64,000 nt of DNA. Source: Marinomonas gallaica. GTDB taxonomy: Bacteria; Pseudomonadota; Gammaproteobacteria; Pseudomonadales; Marinomonadaceae. Shown in pieces: positions 11,207-20,395 of the stretch. Numbering within the stretch: position 1 is the first letter of the stretch; each line of letters opens with the position of its first letter. Location: the NCBI RefSeq assembly GCF_001639745.1, contig NZ_LTAX01000003.1, forward strand, positions 124,001-188,000, read 5' to 3'. The notes below the pieces were generated by a model, which worked only from the letters and a program-made list of their open reading frames with translations, was not told the origin of the DNA and searched no databases. Position numbers and translations under genes: made by a program.

Positions 11207-12112
11207 ATGAAACAATGGGAAGCAATGGAAGCCTTTGTTGAAGTTGTCCACCAAGGCAGCTTCTCAAAAGCCGCTAATCGGCTGAATGTCTCCGCCTCAC
11301 ACGTAAGTCGATTGATCACACACCTTGAACAACGCCTAAACACCACACTGCTGTTTCGTACCACACGTAGCATTCGACTTAGCGAAGCCGGCGAGCGCTT
11401 TTACCAACATTGTCGAGATCTACCGAATACACTCGCTGCCGCCGAAGAAGCTGTAAGTGCCCTAAACCAAGCCCCCATGGGGACGCTTCGTATCACCTGT
11501 GCAACGACTTTTGGCGAGCGCTACTTAGCGCCATTGCTGAATGACTTTCTGCTGCAAAACCCACAAGTTGATCTTGATCTACACCTGACCAACCGCGAAG
11601 TGGAATTAATTGAAGAAGGCTACGATTTGGCGATCAGAATGGGCGCATTAAGAGACTCTAGCTTATTATCAAGACGCTTGTGTGACCGAGCAGAATATCT
11701 CTGCGCTTCACGGCAATACGTGGATCAGAACGGTATGCCACACACCTTGGCAGAACTCAATAAACACAGCTGTTTAATGGGGTCGAAAACCCATTGGGTA
11801 TTTAGTCAAAATGGACAACGTAAAGAAATCAAAGTATCCAGCCATTGGCGCAGTAACTCCGGTCCCGCTTTACTCGACGCCATACGTCGCGGGCTAGGGA
11901 TCGCCCAACTGCCGGATTATTACGTGAAAGATGATTTAGCATCCGGCAAATTAGTCTCACTGCTAGCACAGTATCAGTACCCCTATACAGGCGTTTGGTT
12001 GGTCTACCCAAGAACTCAATTACCGTCACCCAAGCTGAAATCTATATGTGATTATTTAATCCACCGCTTTGACCAAGAAGACATCTTCGGCAGCTGGAGC
12101 AAAAGACCCTAG
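11207..12112 (+). CDS. LysR-family transcriptional regulator, probable regulator of frmA
   Basis: LysR-type DNA-binding protein: N-terminal winged helix-turn-helix (GSFSKAANRLNVSASHVSRLITHLEQRL, split here as two motifs around residues 14-41), then an effector-binding domain of the periplasmic-protein type. The frame extends upstream to a TTG at 11174, but the ATG at 11207 gives the canonical LysR N-terminus (MKQWEAMEAF) and has CAGGA about 10 bases before it. It is divergent from frmA, the usual arrangement for LysR regulators and their targets, so control of frmA is inferred. Length 301. Confidence 0.88.
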   Translation: MKQWEAMEAFVEVVHQGSFSKAANRLNVSASHVSRLITHLEQRLNTTLLFRTTRSIRLSEAGERFYQHCRDLPNTLAAAEEAVSALNQAPMGTLRITCATTFGERYLAPLLNDFLLQNPQVDLDLHLTNREVELIEEGYDLAIRMGALRDSSLLSRRLCDRAEYLCASRQYVDQNGMPHTLAELNKHSCLMGSKTHWVFSQNGQRKEIKVSSHWRSNSGPALLDAIRRGLGIAQLPDYYVKDDLASGKLVSLLAQYQYPYTGVWLVYPRTQLPSPKLKSICDYLIHRFDQEDIFGSWSKRP

Positions 12113-12140
12113 CATCAAGCGTCATTGAGATTGCAATGGA

Positions 12141-12827
12141 TCACATACAAAACGTTTTGTTTTCCATTGAGCCAATCACCTTCGCAGGGTTGCCACCAAT
12201 GATATTATTACCTTCAAATGAAGACACCACATTGGCTGAGGCAGACACTATTGAATGAGCACCGATAGATACACCTTTCAAAATCGTAGAATTAGCACAC
12301 ACCCATACCGATTTGCCAATGAAAATAGGCTTATCTGGGTTTAAGCAAACACCATCATTGTTAGTAATTGCATGAAAATCGGTGTCCATAAACAACGTTC
12401 GCCATGACACCAAGCACCCTTCCGATATGTCGATCTGCTTTTGACACGTGATACTCGTTTCACCACTAAAATTGACATTTTTACCAATGCTTAATGCACC
12501 AGACACAAATAACTTAGAGCCTGTACCAATTCTGACATTATGCCCAAACGTGACCGAGCCATTTTTCTCTAAACTCCAGATGAATCTTGAATAAGACGCA
12601 TCGGCCACCTGAACCTGCCCAAACCCTAATTTAATCTTTCCAGTTTTAGCGTTTTTGGGAACGACAATGCAGCCCTTCCTATTTAAAAACTGTGTTCTAT
12701 GACTAACAATCACAGGAAGCTTAATGGCCTGCTTAAACGGTAAGTAAGAAAAGTTAAATAGAAGTGTTTTGGGGATACAGCGAATGTAATTATAAAGTTT
12801 CGAGAGCGCTTTCATTGTGCAGTCCAT
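12141..12827 (-). CDS. left-handed beta-helix (hexapeptide) acyltransferase
   Basis: A 228-residue protein with repeated hexapeptide turns (for example FGHNVRIG, IGKNVNFS, IGKSVWVC, IGAHSIVS) ending in GGNPAKVIG, the signature of O-acetyltransferases of the left-handed beta-helix class that modify sugars or surface polysaccharide. The N-terminal 60 residues are basic and do not match the repeat. Start is uncertain: ATG at 12827 or a second in-frame ATG at 12815; neither has a strong ribosome site. It stands alone, convergent with the LysR gene, without other polysaccharide genes. Acceptor unknown. Confidence 0.78.
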   Translation of the reverse strand: MDCTMKALSKLYNYIRCIPKTLLFNFSYLPFKQAIKLPVIVSHRTQFLNRKGCIVVPKNAKTGKIKLGFGQVQVADASYSRFIWSLEKNGSVTFGHNVRIGTGSKLFVSGALSIGKNVNFSGETSITCQKQIDISEGCLVSWRTLFMDTDFHAITNNDGVCLNPDKPIFIGKSVWVCANSTILKGVSIGAHSIVSASANVVSSFEGNNIIGGNPAKVIGSMENKTFCM

Positions 12828-12960
12828 GAATGAGGCGAATAAGAGCAGACACCGCTGCTTTTATAAGAGGTAATTATCTAAAGCGCTATGATAATTCTGC
12901 GAACATACTCCGTCTATTGATAAATGCCTTATTCGATAACGCTCAGGTGAATGAACCGAC

Positions 12961-13416
12961 TCAGACTTTACGCTGCACTTTATAGGTGTCTAAAGCACCC
13001 TCGACTTGGCTTTCTGGTGTGGTGGTATCAGGAAATAACCCGTAGCTTGGCGCCATAATTTTAGACGAAGACTCTACGGTCACAGCAAAAATATTTTTGA
13101 TTGGGTAACTTTCACCGGCTAATACCTTCAGCGCTGCCAAATACTCTGACCAATCTCTGTCTTCTGTTGTCACCACCTGAGCTGTGCCTTTTACTTTGAA
13201 CCCGCGCTGTTCGAAGATATCGATAAAGGACACACAAACCTTTGGATTTACCTGAATGTTACGTTCACTCTCTGGTGAGGCAATGTTTGCAATCAATACC
13301 AAGTTTTCATCAATAAAGGTGAAAATTTCCTTAGGTGACACATTGGGCGCAGCATCCGCCGATACAGTCGCAAGCCAACACAACACACTTTTTTCAGCAA
13401 AATCGAGAAGCTTCAT
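12961..13416 (-). CDS. pyridoxamine 5'-phosphate oxidase-like flavin-binding protein
   Basis: Small split-barrel protein of about 151 residues resembling the PNPOx-like group (CWLATVSADAAPNVSPKEIF, then NIQVNPKVCVSFIDIFEQRGFKVKGTAQV). Members bind FMN or related flavins and serve as oxidoreductases; the substrate is not deducible. The frame also allows a GTG two codons upstream, but the ATG at 13416 has GGAG at the right distance. It neighbours a ribbon-helix-helix protein on the same strand, 59 bases or more apart, so co-transcription is possible but not shown. Confidence 0.78.
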   Translation of the reverse strand: MKLLDFAEKSVLCWLATVSADAAPNVSPKEIFTFIDENLVLIANIASPESERNIQVNPKVCVSFIDIFEQRGFKVKGTAQVVTTEDRDWSEYLAALKVLAGESYPIKNIFAVTVESSSKIMAPSYGLFPDTTTPESQVEGALDTYKVQRKV

Positions 13417-13475
13417 AGGCACTCCAGATATTCGTTAAATGAGGTAGCGGCATTAGATCGCTCAAGTCATCGCTG

Positions 13476-13835
13476 CTAGGGAAGCGTTTCAAAGTAATGC
13501 TTCTCCTGCTCTAAAATGCGTTCACTGTTAAGCGATGCCAATGAGATATCGGACGCATGCGGTAACATTCCTATCGTCTGTAAATGCAAATAACGCATTG
13601 CACAGACACGCAGAAACGAAGTGAAGTTTTCCAAATCATGGCCCGCGTCCAATGCTTCGTGATTTAACTTCACAATCAGTTGCGATAAAGAAAGCTGGTC
13701 ACGTTGGGCAATTTCTTCCAAAGTAAACCAAAAGATATTTTCCAAACGGATACTGGTTACCATGCCATCAATGCGAAGAGAGCGCGTTATGTTCTGCCAT
13801 AAACCAGGATCGGCATTGATAAATAGTTGGCACAT
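13476..13835 (-). CDS. ribbon-helix-helix domain protein (RHH_4 type)
   Basis: A 119-residue protein whose middle reads MVTSIRLENIFWFTLEEIAQ followed by LSLSQLIVKLN, matching the RHH_4 family of putative DNA-binding proteins related to the Arc repressor fold. The C-terminal half (FTSFLRVCAMRYL) is also typical. AAGGA lies 7 bases before the ATG. Target unknown; no toxin partner is adjacent. Confidence 0.72.
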   Translation of the reverse strand: MCQLFINADPGLWQNITRSLRIDGMVTSIRLENIFWFTLEEIAQRDQLSLSQLIVKLNHEALDAGHDLENFTSFLRVCAMRYLHLQTIGMLPHASDISLASLNSERILEQEKHYFETLP

Positions 13836-13925
13836 GCTGTCGTCCTTACTAGCGTAATAGGACTAATTAATATAGAGCCAGTATCCACCAAACACAACGC
13901 CAGCTAATTAAAGACCGCCAATAAA

Positions 13926-13959
13926 GCAAAAAAGGCGCGTCATTAGGCTGACGCGCCTT
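13926..13959 (-). terminator. Rho-independent terminator after the MAPEG gene
   Basis: An 11-bp perfect stem (AAGGCGCGTCA 13932-13942 with TGACGCGCCTT 13949-13959). Read on the minus strand it is followed by a T run, so it ends transcription of the gene at 14013-14441. Confidence 0.83.
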
Positions 13960-14012
13960 AATCATACAACATATACCTCAAGCGCACTCGATCACTGAAA
14001 TACAGTCAACTT

Positions 14013-14441
14013 TTATGAATTAATCATGGTGATCGCACACAAAACTAATAGTGCGATGTTCGACAACAATCCCATTAAGAAAAAGTACGAACGAGGGCTT
14101 GGATTTTCATTGGTCGCTACAGCGTAATACATCAGCATATGAAGAATACGCGCCACTGCAAAACTCCAAATACAGATCATCACCCAAAAAGCATCCGCAC
14201 CTACGAGTATCGCCAGAAAGATCACACCCAACATCGCCGGGACGTTTTCAAGCGAATTCATAAAAGTACGATGGGCACGAAACGTAAACGATTTATGTCC
14301 TAGGGATTCATCGATTTTACCAGGCACCGCATCCGCTTTTTTACCTTTACTTCCAGCAGCTATAAACCACTGCACCATCCAAGTTAGTAGGATAACAAAG
14401 ATCCCCCAAAACGCTGTTCCATATAACGTCGCCAGTTCCAT
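14013..14441 (-). CDS. MAPEG-family membrane protein
   Basis: Inner-membrane protein with four hydrophobic helices. FRAHRTFMNSLENVPAML in the second region is the characteristic MAPEG segment (membrane-associated proteins in eicosanoid and glutathione metabolism). Bacterial members often have glutathione-transferase-like activity, but this is inferred from the family. A GTG at 14453 extends the frame by four codons; the ATG at 14441 is preceded by GGTGAGG and is chosen. Length 142. A terminator follows. Confidence 0.83.
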   Translation of the reverse strand: MELATLYGTAFWGIFVILLTWMVQWFIAAGSKGKKADAVPGKIDESLGHKSFTFRAHRTFMNSLENVPAMLGVIFLAILVGADAFWVMICIWSFAVARILHMLMYYAVATNENPSPRSYFFLMGLLSNIALLVLCAITMINS

Positions 14442-14760
14442 ACTGTGCCTCACCTTTTATTAATGACTGATAATAGGTTATTAAACTGACATACCTAATG
14501 TTTCTATGCACCACCTTGGGTATAAGACACACTGGCTTTTCACGGTTGTTGAACAATGCATTAAAATAGGCACATAAGACAAAATATACTTAACCCACCT
14601 CTCCACATTTGACAGTGATCCAATTCATTCTCGGAACCAACAGCATGGGGAAAATACGCAATATAAAGCAAAGGAATTGAGATTAAGACGCTAACAAAAA
14701 CGCTGTTTGTTACGATGAGAAAAGAACTAATGTATCTATTCAGCAGCTATGAATAAAACA
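14442..14760. other. intergenic region, no gene seen
   Basis: AT-rich spacer between the MAPEG and DJ-1/PfpI genes, both on the minus strand. Only very short reading frames occur, none with codon use or a ribosome site to support them. It should hold the promoter of the MAPEG gene, but no clear -35/-10 pair stands out. Confidence 0.6.
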
Positions 14761-14789
14761 TAAGGTGCGCCATTACGCGACGCACCTTA
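14761..14789 (-). terminator. probable terminator after the DJ-1/PfpI gene
   Basis: AAGGTGCG (14762-14769) pairs with CGCACCTT at the right end, with a short T-rich stretch on the minus strand beyond it. It begins 10 bases after the stop codon. Confidence 0.65.
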
Positions 14790-14799
14790 TTTATGATGG

Positions 14800-15369
14800 T
14801 TAGTTATTCAGTAGCGTATAAAATTGAGCCAGCCACGCAGGGTGTGCAGGCCATGCTGGTGCCGTGACGAGGTTGCCATCGGTAACCGCTTGATCAACCT
14901 CAATCGACGCATAGGTTCCTTTTGCCAGTTCTACTTCGGGCTGACACGCTGGGTACGCTGAACACTTTCGTCCTTCTAACACACCCGCTGCTGCCAACAA
15001 CTGCGCGCCATGACAAATCGCCGCCACAGGCTTATTGGCCGTAAAGAAATGCTGCACCATCGCAATCACCTCTTTATTTAACCGTAGATACTCAGGAGCA
15101 CGACCACCAGGAATGACCAAAGCATCGTAGTCTTCAACGTTGACCTCGCTAAAGCTCGCATTCAAGGCGAAACGATGTCCAGGCTTTTCGGTGTAGGTTT
15201 GGTCCCCTTCAAAATCATGGATCGCCGTCGCCACCGTATCCCCAGCTTTTTTATCTGGACATACAGCATCAACAGTATGGCCGACGCTGATCAGCGCCTG
15301 AAATGGCACCATCGTTTCGTAGTCTTCCGTGAAATCACCCGTGATCATTAAGATTTTCTTATTCGACAT
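14800..15369 (-). CDS. DJ-1/PfpI family protein
   Basis: Class I glutamine amidotransferase-like protein of 189 residues with the DJ-1/PfpI nucleophile elbow [10 protein letters not shown] (Cys119, His120) and the conserved acidic Glu18 (DYETMVPF). Such proteins include glyoxalase III-like enzymes, deglycases and intracellular peptidases; the PfpI/YhbO branch is the closest by eye. It stands alone between terminators. Stress protection against reactive carbonyls is a family-based inference. Confidence 0.85.
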   Translation of the reverse strand: MSNKKILMITGDFTEDYETMVPFQALISVGHTVDAVCPDKKAGDTVATAIHDFEGDQTYTEKPGHRFALNASFSEVNVEDYDALVIPGGRAPEYLRLNKEVIAMVQHFFTANKPVAAICHGAQLLAAAGVLEGRKCSAYPACQPEVELAKGTYASIEVDQAVTDGNLVTAPAWPAHPAWLAQFYTLLNN

Positions 15370-15462
15370 GATGCTTCCTCTTACCTTGTTGTAAACAGCA
15401 TTCAGTTGTAACAGCCTAAACAGCGTAAAAGGTATTAACCGGTTGCTACATGATCACCTTAA

Positions 15463-15484
15463 GAAAAAAGCTCCGAATGGAGCT
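15463..15484 (-). terminator. Rho-independent terminator after the PsiE-family gene
   Basis: AGCTCC-GAAT-GGAGCT stem with six T on the minus strand immediately beyond it. It begins only one base after the stop codon of the upstream gene. Confidence 0.8.
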
Positions 15485-15485
15485 C

Positions 15486-15929
15486 CTAATGTTTGAGTTT
15501 GGCTCGATAACTGTGTTTTATCAGCCAGTAACAGCCGCCTAACCCTAAAATAATAAGCCCTAAACCAATGATGGCTAACGGTTCATACTTGTCTAGATCA
15601 AGCAAAATCACTTTGCGAGACACGGCGATCACAGCAACCAGCAATACAACCTCGGCGTGTATAACGTTATCTTTGAAATACATCTCGACTGTCTCAACCA
15701 GCTCAAACCCAATCAGAATGATGAAGAAAAAGCCGAAGATCTGAAACAACTCATCGATTTCAAGGAAAAGAACATCGTCTGTTGGATCAAATATGTCTAA
15801 AAATAAAATAATACCCAACTCTACAATGGCGATTGCAACGATGATGGTCATCAATATAAGGACTATAAATGACATCCATTTTTTCGCCTTATGAACCAAA
15901 GAAACGGCCTTATCCATATTGTCACTCAT
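15486..15929 (-). CDS. PsiE-family (phosphate-starvation-inducible E) membrane protein
   Basis: Four-helix inner-membrane protein of 147 residues. The segment VEMYFKDNVIHAEVVLLVAVIAVSRK (split across residues 80-106) is diagnostic of the PsiE family. E. coli psiE responds to phosphate starvation and cAMP, but its function is unknown and no Pho box was recognised here. Terminator immediately downstream. Confidence 0.82.
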   Translation of the reverse strand: MSDNMDKAVSLVHKAKKWMSFIVLILMTIIVAIAIVELGIILFLDIFDPTDDVLFLEIDELFQIFGFFFIILIGFELVETVEMYFKDNVIHAEVVLLVAVIAVSRKVILLDLDKYEPLAIIGLGLIILGLGGCYWLIKHSYRAKLKH

Positions 15930-16009
15930 TTAGTAGAACCTCGTATTTGGCATAGCAACTATTGCAAATGGATGACTAGTGCTCTCTTAAACCCTAAAAA
16001 ACCTATTTT

Positions 16010-16591
16010 TCATTGGCTACCAATGACCGTGGACTCACCGATGCTGGCGCTTTTGTATTCTTCTATCTGTTTACTGATATCACTTCCCAAACGATCCACT
16101 AACTCGGACATAACGGAAACTGAGTAGTGATAGCCCGAGCGGTTAAGCGGTTCACTTAATGAGAAACGCTGCTTCTTAAGGGGCTTGCCATCCTCCTTTA
16201 AAGCAAAGTTACCCGCTAAAATGACCGAGTCTTGGTCAATGACATGAAAATAATCGATCACTAGGTCTAAGTGTATTGGGGAGGTTTCGCCCACGGTCGT
16301 TAACGAAACATGTCGAGATAACGCTTTTTCAATCCCTACTTTGAGCGGCTCCGCCCAAAGATGATTGGTAGAAAAAAACAATTCATGATCGGATACCTGC
16401 AAAACCATATTAGAGGTTCGCAAGTAATCCGCCAACGCGATGTTATCAAGCGTTACCTGAGTCGAAAGCTCATCCTGAACCGCACTTGTACTGGGTGCCC
16501 CGCTCAATACATAGTACTTCGGCAGCTCCAAGGTCGTCGTCGAGCAGCCACTTAACAACAGAGCACTTAGCAGCCCTATTACAATTTTCAT
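16010..16591 (-). CDS. pqiC: PqiC outer-membrane lipoprotein
   Basis: Lipoprotein component of the Pqi intermembrane transport system. The N-terminus is a lipoprotein signal with lipobox LLSGC, followed by LELPKYYVLSGAP, the standard beginning of the ABC-type transport auxiliary lipoprotein (DUF330/PqiC) family. In E. coli PqiC forms an outer-membrane docking ring for the PqiB needle. The start overlaps the pqiB stop by four bases, so translation is coupled. Confidence 0.9.
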   Translation of the reverse strand: MKIVIGLLSALLLSGCSTTTLELPKYYVLSGAPSTSAVQDELSTQVTLDNIALADYLRTSNMVLQVSDHELFFSTNHLWAEPLKVGIEKALSRHVSLTTVGETSPIHLDLVIDYFHVIDQDSVILAGNFALKEDGKPLKKQRFSLSEPLNRSGYHYSVSVMSELVDRLGSDISKQIEEYKSASIGESTVIGSQ

Positions 16592-18243
16592 CGATTTACT
16601 CCTCGTGGCTCAATATCAGGCGCTACTTGGCTTTTGAAAATAAGACTGTTTGGCGCGCTATTCATTTTTTGTAACAGCGGCTTCAACTCGCGAATCGCTT
16701 CTTGAACCTCCACCATCGTTTGATTGACAGACGACAAGCCCTGATCATCTGCAGCTAGCGAAGACAACAACGCATTTAGACTGTTAAGCGTCCCATTAAT
16801 ACCTTGCATATCCAGCTCATCAAGCTTAGTAGTCAGCGAACTACTGGTCGCGTTAAACGCTTTGGTGCTGCTGGCTAGGTCTTGAAGTAGCGTTCGTAAG
16901 TCCTGCGCCATGCCGTTAATCGGTAAAGAATTGATCTTATCCAAAGTGGTATTGAGCTGATCGGCGAACTGGACGATCTGATCAGGTACAGTAGGAATGA
17001 CAGCAAAGCCCTGCATACGCCCTAAGCTCTGATCGGGCAAATTCTCGTAATGTTGCAAGTCTACAAACACGGCCCCCGTTAACAGGTTGCCTGTTTTAAG
17101 AGAAGCCCTAAGACCGCGCCCTACCCAAGCAGAGATTTGCTTTGAGATCATCTCTTTACCTGCTTGGCTATCACCTAAATTGACCAATGCAGGTTGCACC
17201 GAAATCAATACTGGAATCTTATACGCTTCGGCACTTAACGAACGCGCCATGTCCTTAAGCTCAAAGTTAATCTCTTCGACTTGACCTATCTGCAAGCCTC
17301 GATACTCCACAGGGGCGCCTTCTTCCAATCCCCTGACAGAGCTTTCCATCATCAGAATGTAATACACTTTTTCTGAATAACGGTGGGACTCAGCGCTCTT
17401 TTTAGAAGAATAAATTTTGAAGACAGTGTCTTGTTTCAAAGGCTCACCCGCTGCCATCCCCTTGGGTTCATCAAAGGTAATCCCGCCAATTAAAAGGGAT
17501 TCAAGGCTGGATGTGGTTAAGCCCACACCGTCGGCGCCGAGCTCTACCTCGATGCCACTGGAATTCCAAAAGCGTGTGTTTGAGGTAATCAATTGATCAA
17601 ACGGCGCTTCAATAAAAGCACTGTATTTAGCCTGCTGCGCCTCTAAGTCATATTCTACCGTTTCAATTCGCCCGACCGATAAACCTCGATACACCATAGG
17701 ATCTCCGACCTGCGCTGTAAACGTCTGTTCACTCTCCATATACACACGCAATCCTGGGGTACCAATCGGCGTCACAGGCGGCTCTTGTAATGCTTTAAAC
17801 GCTCGTTTTGGCTCGCCTTCTATACCCGGAGACATATCAATATAAGCACCTGACACCAAGGTTTGCAGACCAGAAATTTCTCGTAAAGACACTTTAGGAG
17901 AAACTACCCAAAAGCGTGTGTCTGAGCGTAGAAACTTATCTGCGTCTTCATTCAGCTTTGCTGTTACAAGCACGCTTGATGAATCATCACTTAAACGGAT
18001 CTGCTCCACTCGCCCCATCACAACATCGCGTATTTTGACTTTAGTCTTTCCTTCTTCAAGGCCTGACGCCGTATCAAACTCAATCTCAATGGACACCCCT
18101 TGGCGCTGAATATCTTGATAAATAAACCAGCCACCAAACAGCAAGGTAATCAATGGGATCAGCCATATTTTTGAGATTTTCTGCGTACTTTTTACAACCG
18201 CTGTTGCTGCTTTATCGCTACCGCTTTTCTGCGAATCACTCAT
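16588..18243 (-). CDS. pqiB: PqiB, multi-MCE-domain intermembrane lipid transport protein
   Basis: Periplasm-spanning protein of 551 residues anchored by one N-terminal helix (about 25-45). Three MCE domains follow (starting roughly at residues 48, 162 and 290, each with a motif like GLEEGAPVEYRGLQIG), then a long C-terminal helical region rich in Leu/Ser/Thr that in E. coli PqiB forms the tunnel needle. It works with PqiA and PqiC in moving lipids between the inner and outer membranes. Overlaps both neighbours by four bases. Confidence 0.94.
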   Translation of the reverse strand: MSDSQKSGSDKAATAVVKSTQKISKIWLIPLITLLFGGWFIYQDIQRQGVSIEIEFDTASGLEEGKTKVKIRDVVMGRVEQIRLSDDSSSVLVTAKLNEDADKFLRSDTRFWVVSPKVSLREISGLQTLVSGAYIDMSPGIEGEPKRAFKALQEPPVTPIGTPGLRVYMESEQTFTAQVGDPMVYRGLSVGRIETVEYDLEAQQAKYSAFIEAPFDQLITSNTRFWNSSGIEVELGADGVGLTTSSLESLLIGGITFDEPKGMAAGEPLKQDTVFKIYSSKKSAESHRYSEKVYYILMMESSVRGLEEGAPVEYRGLQIGQVEEINFELKDMARSLSAEAYKIPVLISVQPALVNLGDSQAGKEMISKQISAWVGRGLRASLKTGNLLTGAVFVDLQHYENLPDQSLGRMQGFAVIPTVPDQIVQFADQLNTTLDKINSLPINGMAQDLRTLLQDLASSTKAFNATSSSLTTKLDELDMQGINGTLNSLNALLSSLAADDQGLSSVNQTMVEVQEAIRELKPLLQKMNSAPNSLIFKSQVAPDIEPRGVNR

Positions 18244-19370
18244 GATTGTTCATCCCACAACATTCTACTATCAAATGACATTGCTGCCATCATGGTCAAT
18301 ACTACTACAGCGCAAAAGGCCACCACAGCAGGGCCTGGATACACACTCATGGTACTTCCTAATTGCACTAATCCGGCCAAAATAGCCACTACAAAGACAT
18401 CAAGCATCGACCAACGTCCCATAAATTCCGTCACTCGATAAAGAAGATAACGCTGCTTTGCGTTATACACATAAGGAGCACGCACTGAATAACTTAAGTA
18501 CGCTAACGCCAAAATCTTAAAGATAGGTACTAACACACTCGCCACAAAGATCACGATCGCGATAAAGTAAGATTGATTTTGCCAAAGTGTGATCACACCC
18601 GCGACAATGGTTGAAGGAGAATCCTCACCTAAAAATCGAGTGGTCATAATCGGCAACAGGTTCGCCGGAAGGTACAAAAGTACTGACGTAGCAAGTAATG
18701 CCCAAGTCCACTGCAAGCTCTGTTGCGACTGTAATGGCTTGGGCTCTGATGATGCTCGCTGCAGCAATGCCAACTCAAGTTGATGACGATCCAATAGCTG
18801 CAACACCAGCATAAACATAACGATAAAGGCGCCGTAAAAATAAAAGGCAGGGCCTAACTCAACTTCGGCAATGGTCACTAACTTGATCATACTGACTAAG
18901 GCACTGACGATAAAGACTTCGGGCATACACCATTTTAGAAAAGCAAAACACAGCTTTACCTGTGTTTGTGCCGCACGAACCCCTAAGCCAAACTTAATGG
19001 CCAGCATCCAAAATAACAGCATAGAAATAACGCCTGCAGGCAAGATAATACAGACAGTGAAAATCAACACCGCCAACCCCAAATAAGCCTGATCAGCCAA
19101 AGATGCCACCACCGATGCTAAGGTGATGGACGTTTTCATGCCATTAATATCAAACGATAAAAAAGAAAAGCTTAGAGATAGAACTAACAAAAACAACGCA
19201 GAAAGGCTTAACGCTAAAATCTTATCGACCCAGTTTGCCGATAAAACCGTCAGAGTATGATCACAACGTGGGCAATGGGCTTTTTGTTTAGGTGACAGAA
19301 CAGGTACCAAAGTGTGTAAACCACAATGGCGACATGTCACTGACCTACAGTCATCCGCGTGCTGCATCAT
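18240..19370 (-). CDS. pqiA: PqiA, integral-membrane component of the Pqi system
   Basis: Polytopic inner-membrane protein with two PqiA domains. A rubredoxin-like zinc ribbon precedes the first domain (CRHCG ... CPRCDHTL); no equivalent Cys pair precedes the second, unlike some homologues with two. The frame begins with TTG at 19379, but ATG at 19370 is the more likely start. First gene of pqiABC, with ATGA-type overlaps to pqiB. PqiA is thought to hand lipids to the PqiB tunnel. Confidence 0.92.
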   Translation of the reverse strand: MMQHADDCRSVTCRHCGLHTLVPVLSPKQKAHCPRCDHTLTVLSANWVDKILALSLSALFLLVLSLSFSFLSFDINGMKTSITLASVVASLADQAYLGLAVLIFTVCIILPAGVISMLLFWMLAIKFGLGVRAAQTQVKLCFAFLKWCMPEVFIVSALVSMIKLVTIAEVELGPAFYFYGAFIVMFMLVLQLLDRHQLELALLQRASSEPKPLQSQQSLQWTWALLATSVLLYLPANLLPIMTTRFLGEDSPSTIVAGVITLWQNQSYFIAIVIFVASVLVPIFKILALAYLSYSVRAPYVYNAKQRYLLYRVTEFMGRWSMLDVFVVAILAGLVQLGSTMSVYPGPAVVAFCAVVVLTMMAAMSFDSRMLWDEQS

Positions 19371-19512
19371 AAAATGCAATTATCCTAAACCCAATTTCAG
19401 AGCCTTCATTAAGCCAAAAAAAGCGTGTTATAGCCATAGCACGCCGCCATTGCCATGACCTCCTTTTTAAAGACACATTCAATCAAGCTCTTAATACACC
19501 TGTGTTGCGTGG

Positions 19513-19618
19513 ATGAGACGCCTAAATCACGGCTTTAGAAACGATATGGGAAAGATTAAGAATGACGGCTAATGACTGCAGACGAGCCTATTCAGTCGTA
19601 TTAATTCGTGTGTTAGAT
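19513..19618 (-). repeat. attC site 4 (distal, degenerate R')
   Basis: On the minus strand the left core is ATCTAAC, an exact RYYYAAC match overlapping the stop codon region of the ABM gene. The far end carries GTCTCAT where GTTRRRY is expected, so the R' core has decayed or is the chromosomal junction. The arms (ACACGAATTAATACGACT and AGCCGTGATTTAGGCGT) are only partly complementary. Length 106. Confidence 0.6.
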
Positions 19619-19930
19619 GCCGTAGTCACGCTCTACTTTTGATATTCGTGTTTTAAACGATGAATACCACTTGTCATGACCCAGCCTTTGGGCAACTAGG
19701 TGCTCGGCATTGGCTTTCCACTGTTTAATGGACTCAAGATCAGACCAGTACGATACGGTAATCCCGACCTCTTCTCGCGCAGACTCTATCCCTAGAAAAC
19801 CGGGCTGCTTTGACGCTAACTCAACCATTCGATCCGCCATTTGGTTGTAACCGTTACCATCATCCGTTCTGTGAGATGTAAAAATCACCGCGTAGTACGG
19901 CGGTTTCGGTGTGTTAGCGATGAGAGACAT
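19613..19930 (-). CDS. antibiotic biosynthesis monooxygenase (ABM)-domain protein
   Basis: A 105-residue dimeric ferredoxin-like-fold protein. YYAVIFTSHR, MVELASKQPGFLGIES, TVSYWSDLESIKQWK and a C-terminal YSSFKTRISKVERDYG match the ABM (YqjZ-like) family, whose members are cofactor-less monooxygenases or haem/ligand binders. It is the second gene of a two-gene cassette behind the VOC gene; a GGAG site precedes the ATG. Substrate unknown. Confidence 0.8.
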   Translation of the reverse strand: MSLIANTPKPPYYAVIFTSHRTDDGNGYNQMADRMVELASKQPGFLGIESAREEVGITVSYWSDLESIKQWKANAEHLVAQRLGHDKWYSSFKTRISKVERDYGI

Positions 19931-19987
19931 CTTTACTCCTTTAGGGATTAACGCAGCCCACAGTGGTGAGTCAATTACTCGCCCTTA

Positions 19988-20374
19988 TTACACGACCGCA
20001 TAATTAGAGACCTCAATTAGATTTCCGTCAGGGTCCCTGAAGTATGCCGAATGAATTGTACCTAAAGCACCTGTTCTCGAAACTGGGCCTTCGATCACTT
20101 TAACACCGTTACGCTCAATGTCTTTTATTGCATCAGTGATAGGCGTATCTATGATAAAGCATAAATCTTCTGAACCCGCCTTAACATTTAATGCCTTGGG
20201 CTCAAATTCATTTCCTAATTGATGAAGATTGATTTTTTGCTGACCGAAACTTAATGCCTTGCGGCCTTCGCCGAACTCAATTGCCTTCATTCCCATAACA
20301 GAAGTATAAAATTGAACGGTCACATCAATATTTTTTACAGTGAGAACTAGATGATCAATTCTATTTACTTGCAT
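19988..20374 (-). CDS. VOC-family (glyoxalase/bleomycin-resistance fold) protein
   Basis: A 128-residue vicinal-oxygen-chelate protein. Candidate metal ligands His8 (IDHLVLTV), His51 (KINLHQLG) and Glu121 (DPDGNLIEVSNY) are all in place, so it is probably an active metalloenzyme rather than a binding protein. This group is commonly annotated as a virulence protein or a glyoxalase; fosfomycin- or bleomycin-type resistance cannot be excluded but is not supported by specific motifs. First gene after attC site 3 in its cassette. Confidence 0.83.
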   Translation of the reverse strand: MQVNRIDHLVLTVKNIDVTVQFYTSVMGMKAIEFGEGRKALSFGQQKINLHQLGNEFEPKALNVKAGSEDLCFIIDTPITDAIKDIERNGVKVIEGPVSRTGALGTIHSAYFRDPDGNLIEVSNYAVV

Positions 20375-20395
20375 ACTGTATAAACCCTTTTATCG

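Noticed and set aside
19931-19987. Possible attC between the VOC and ABM genes
   Set aside because: 57 bases is a possible size, but R''/R' cores and complementary arms are missing; only a GAGT/ACTC mini-stem is present.
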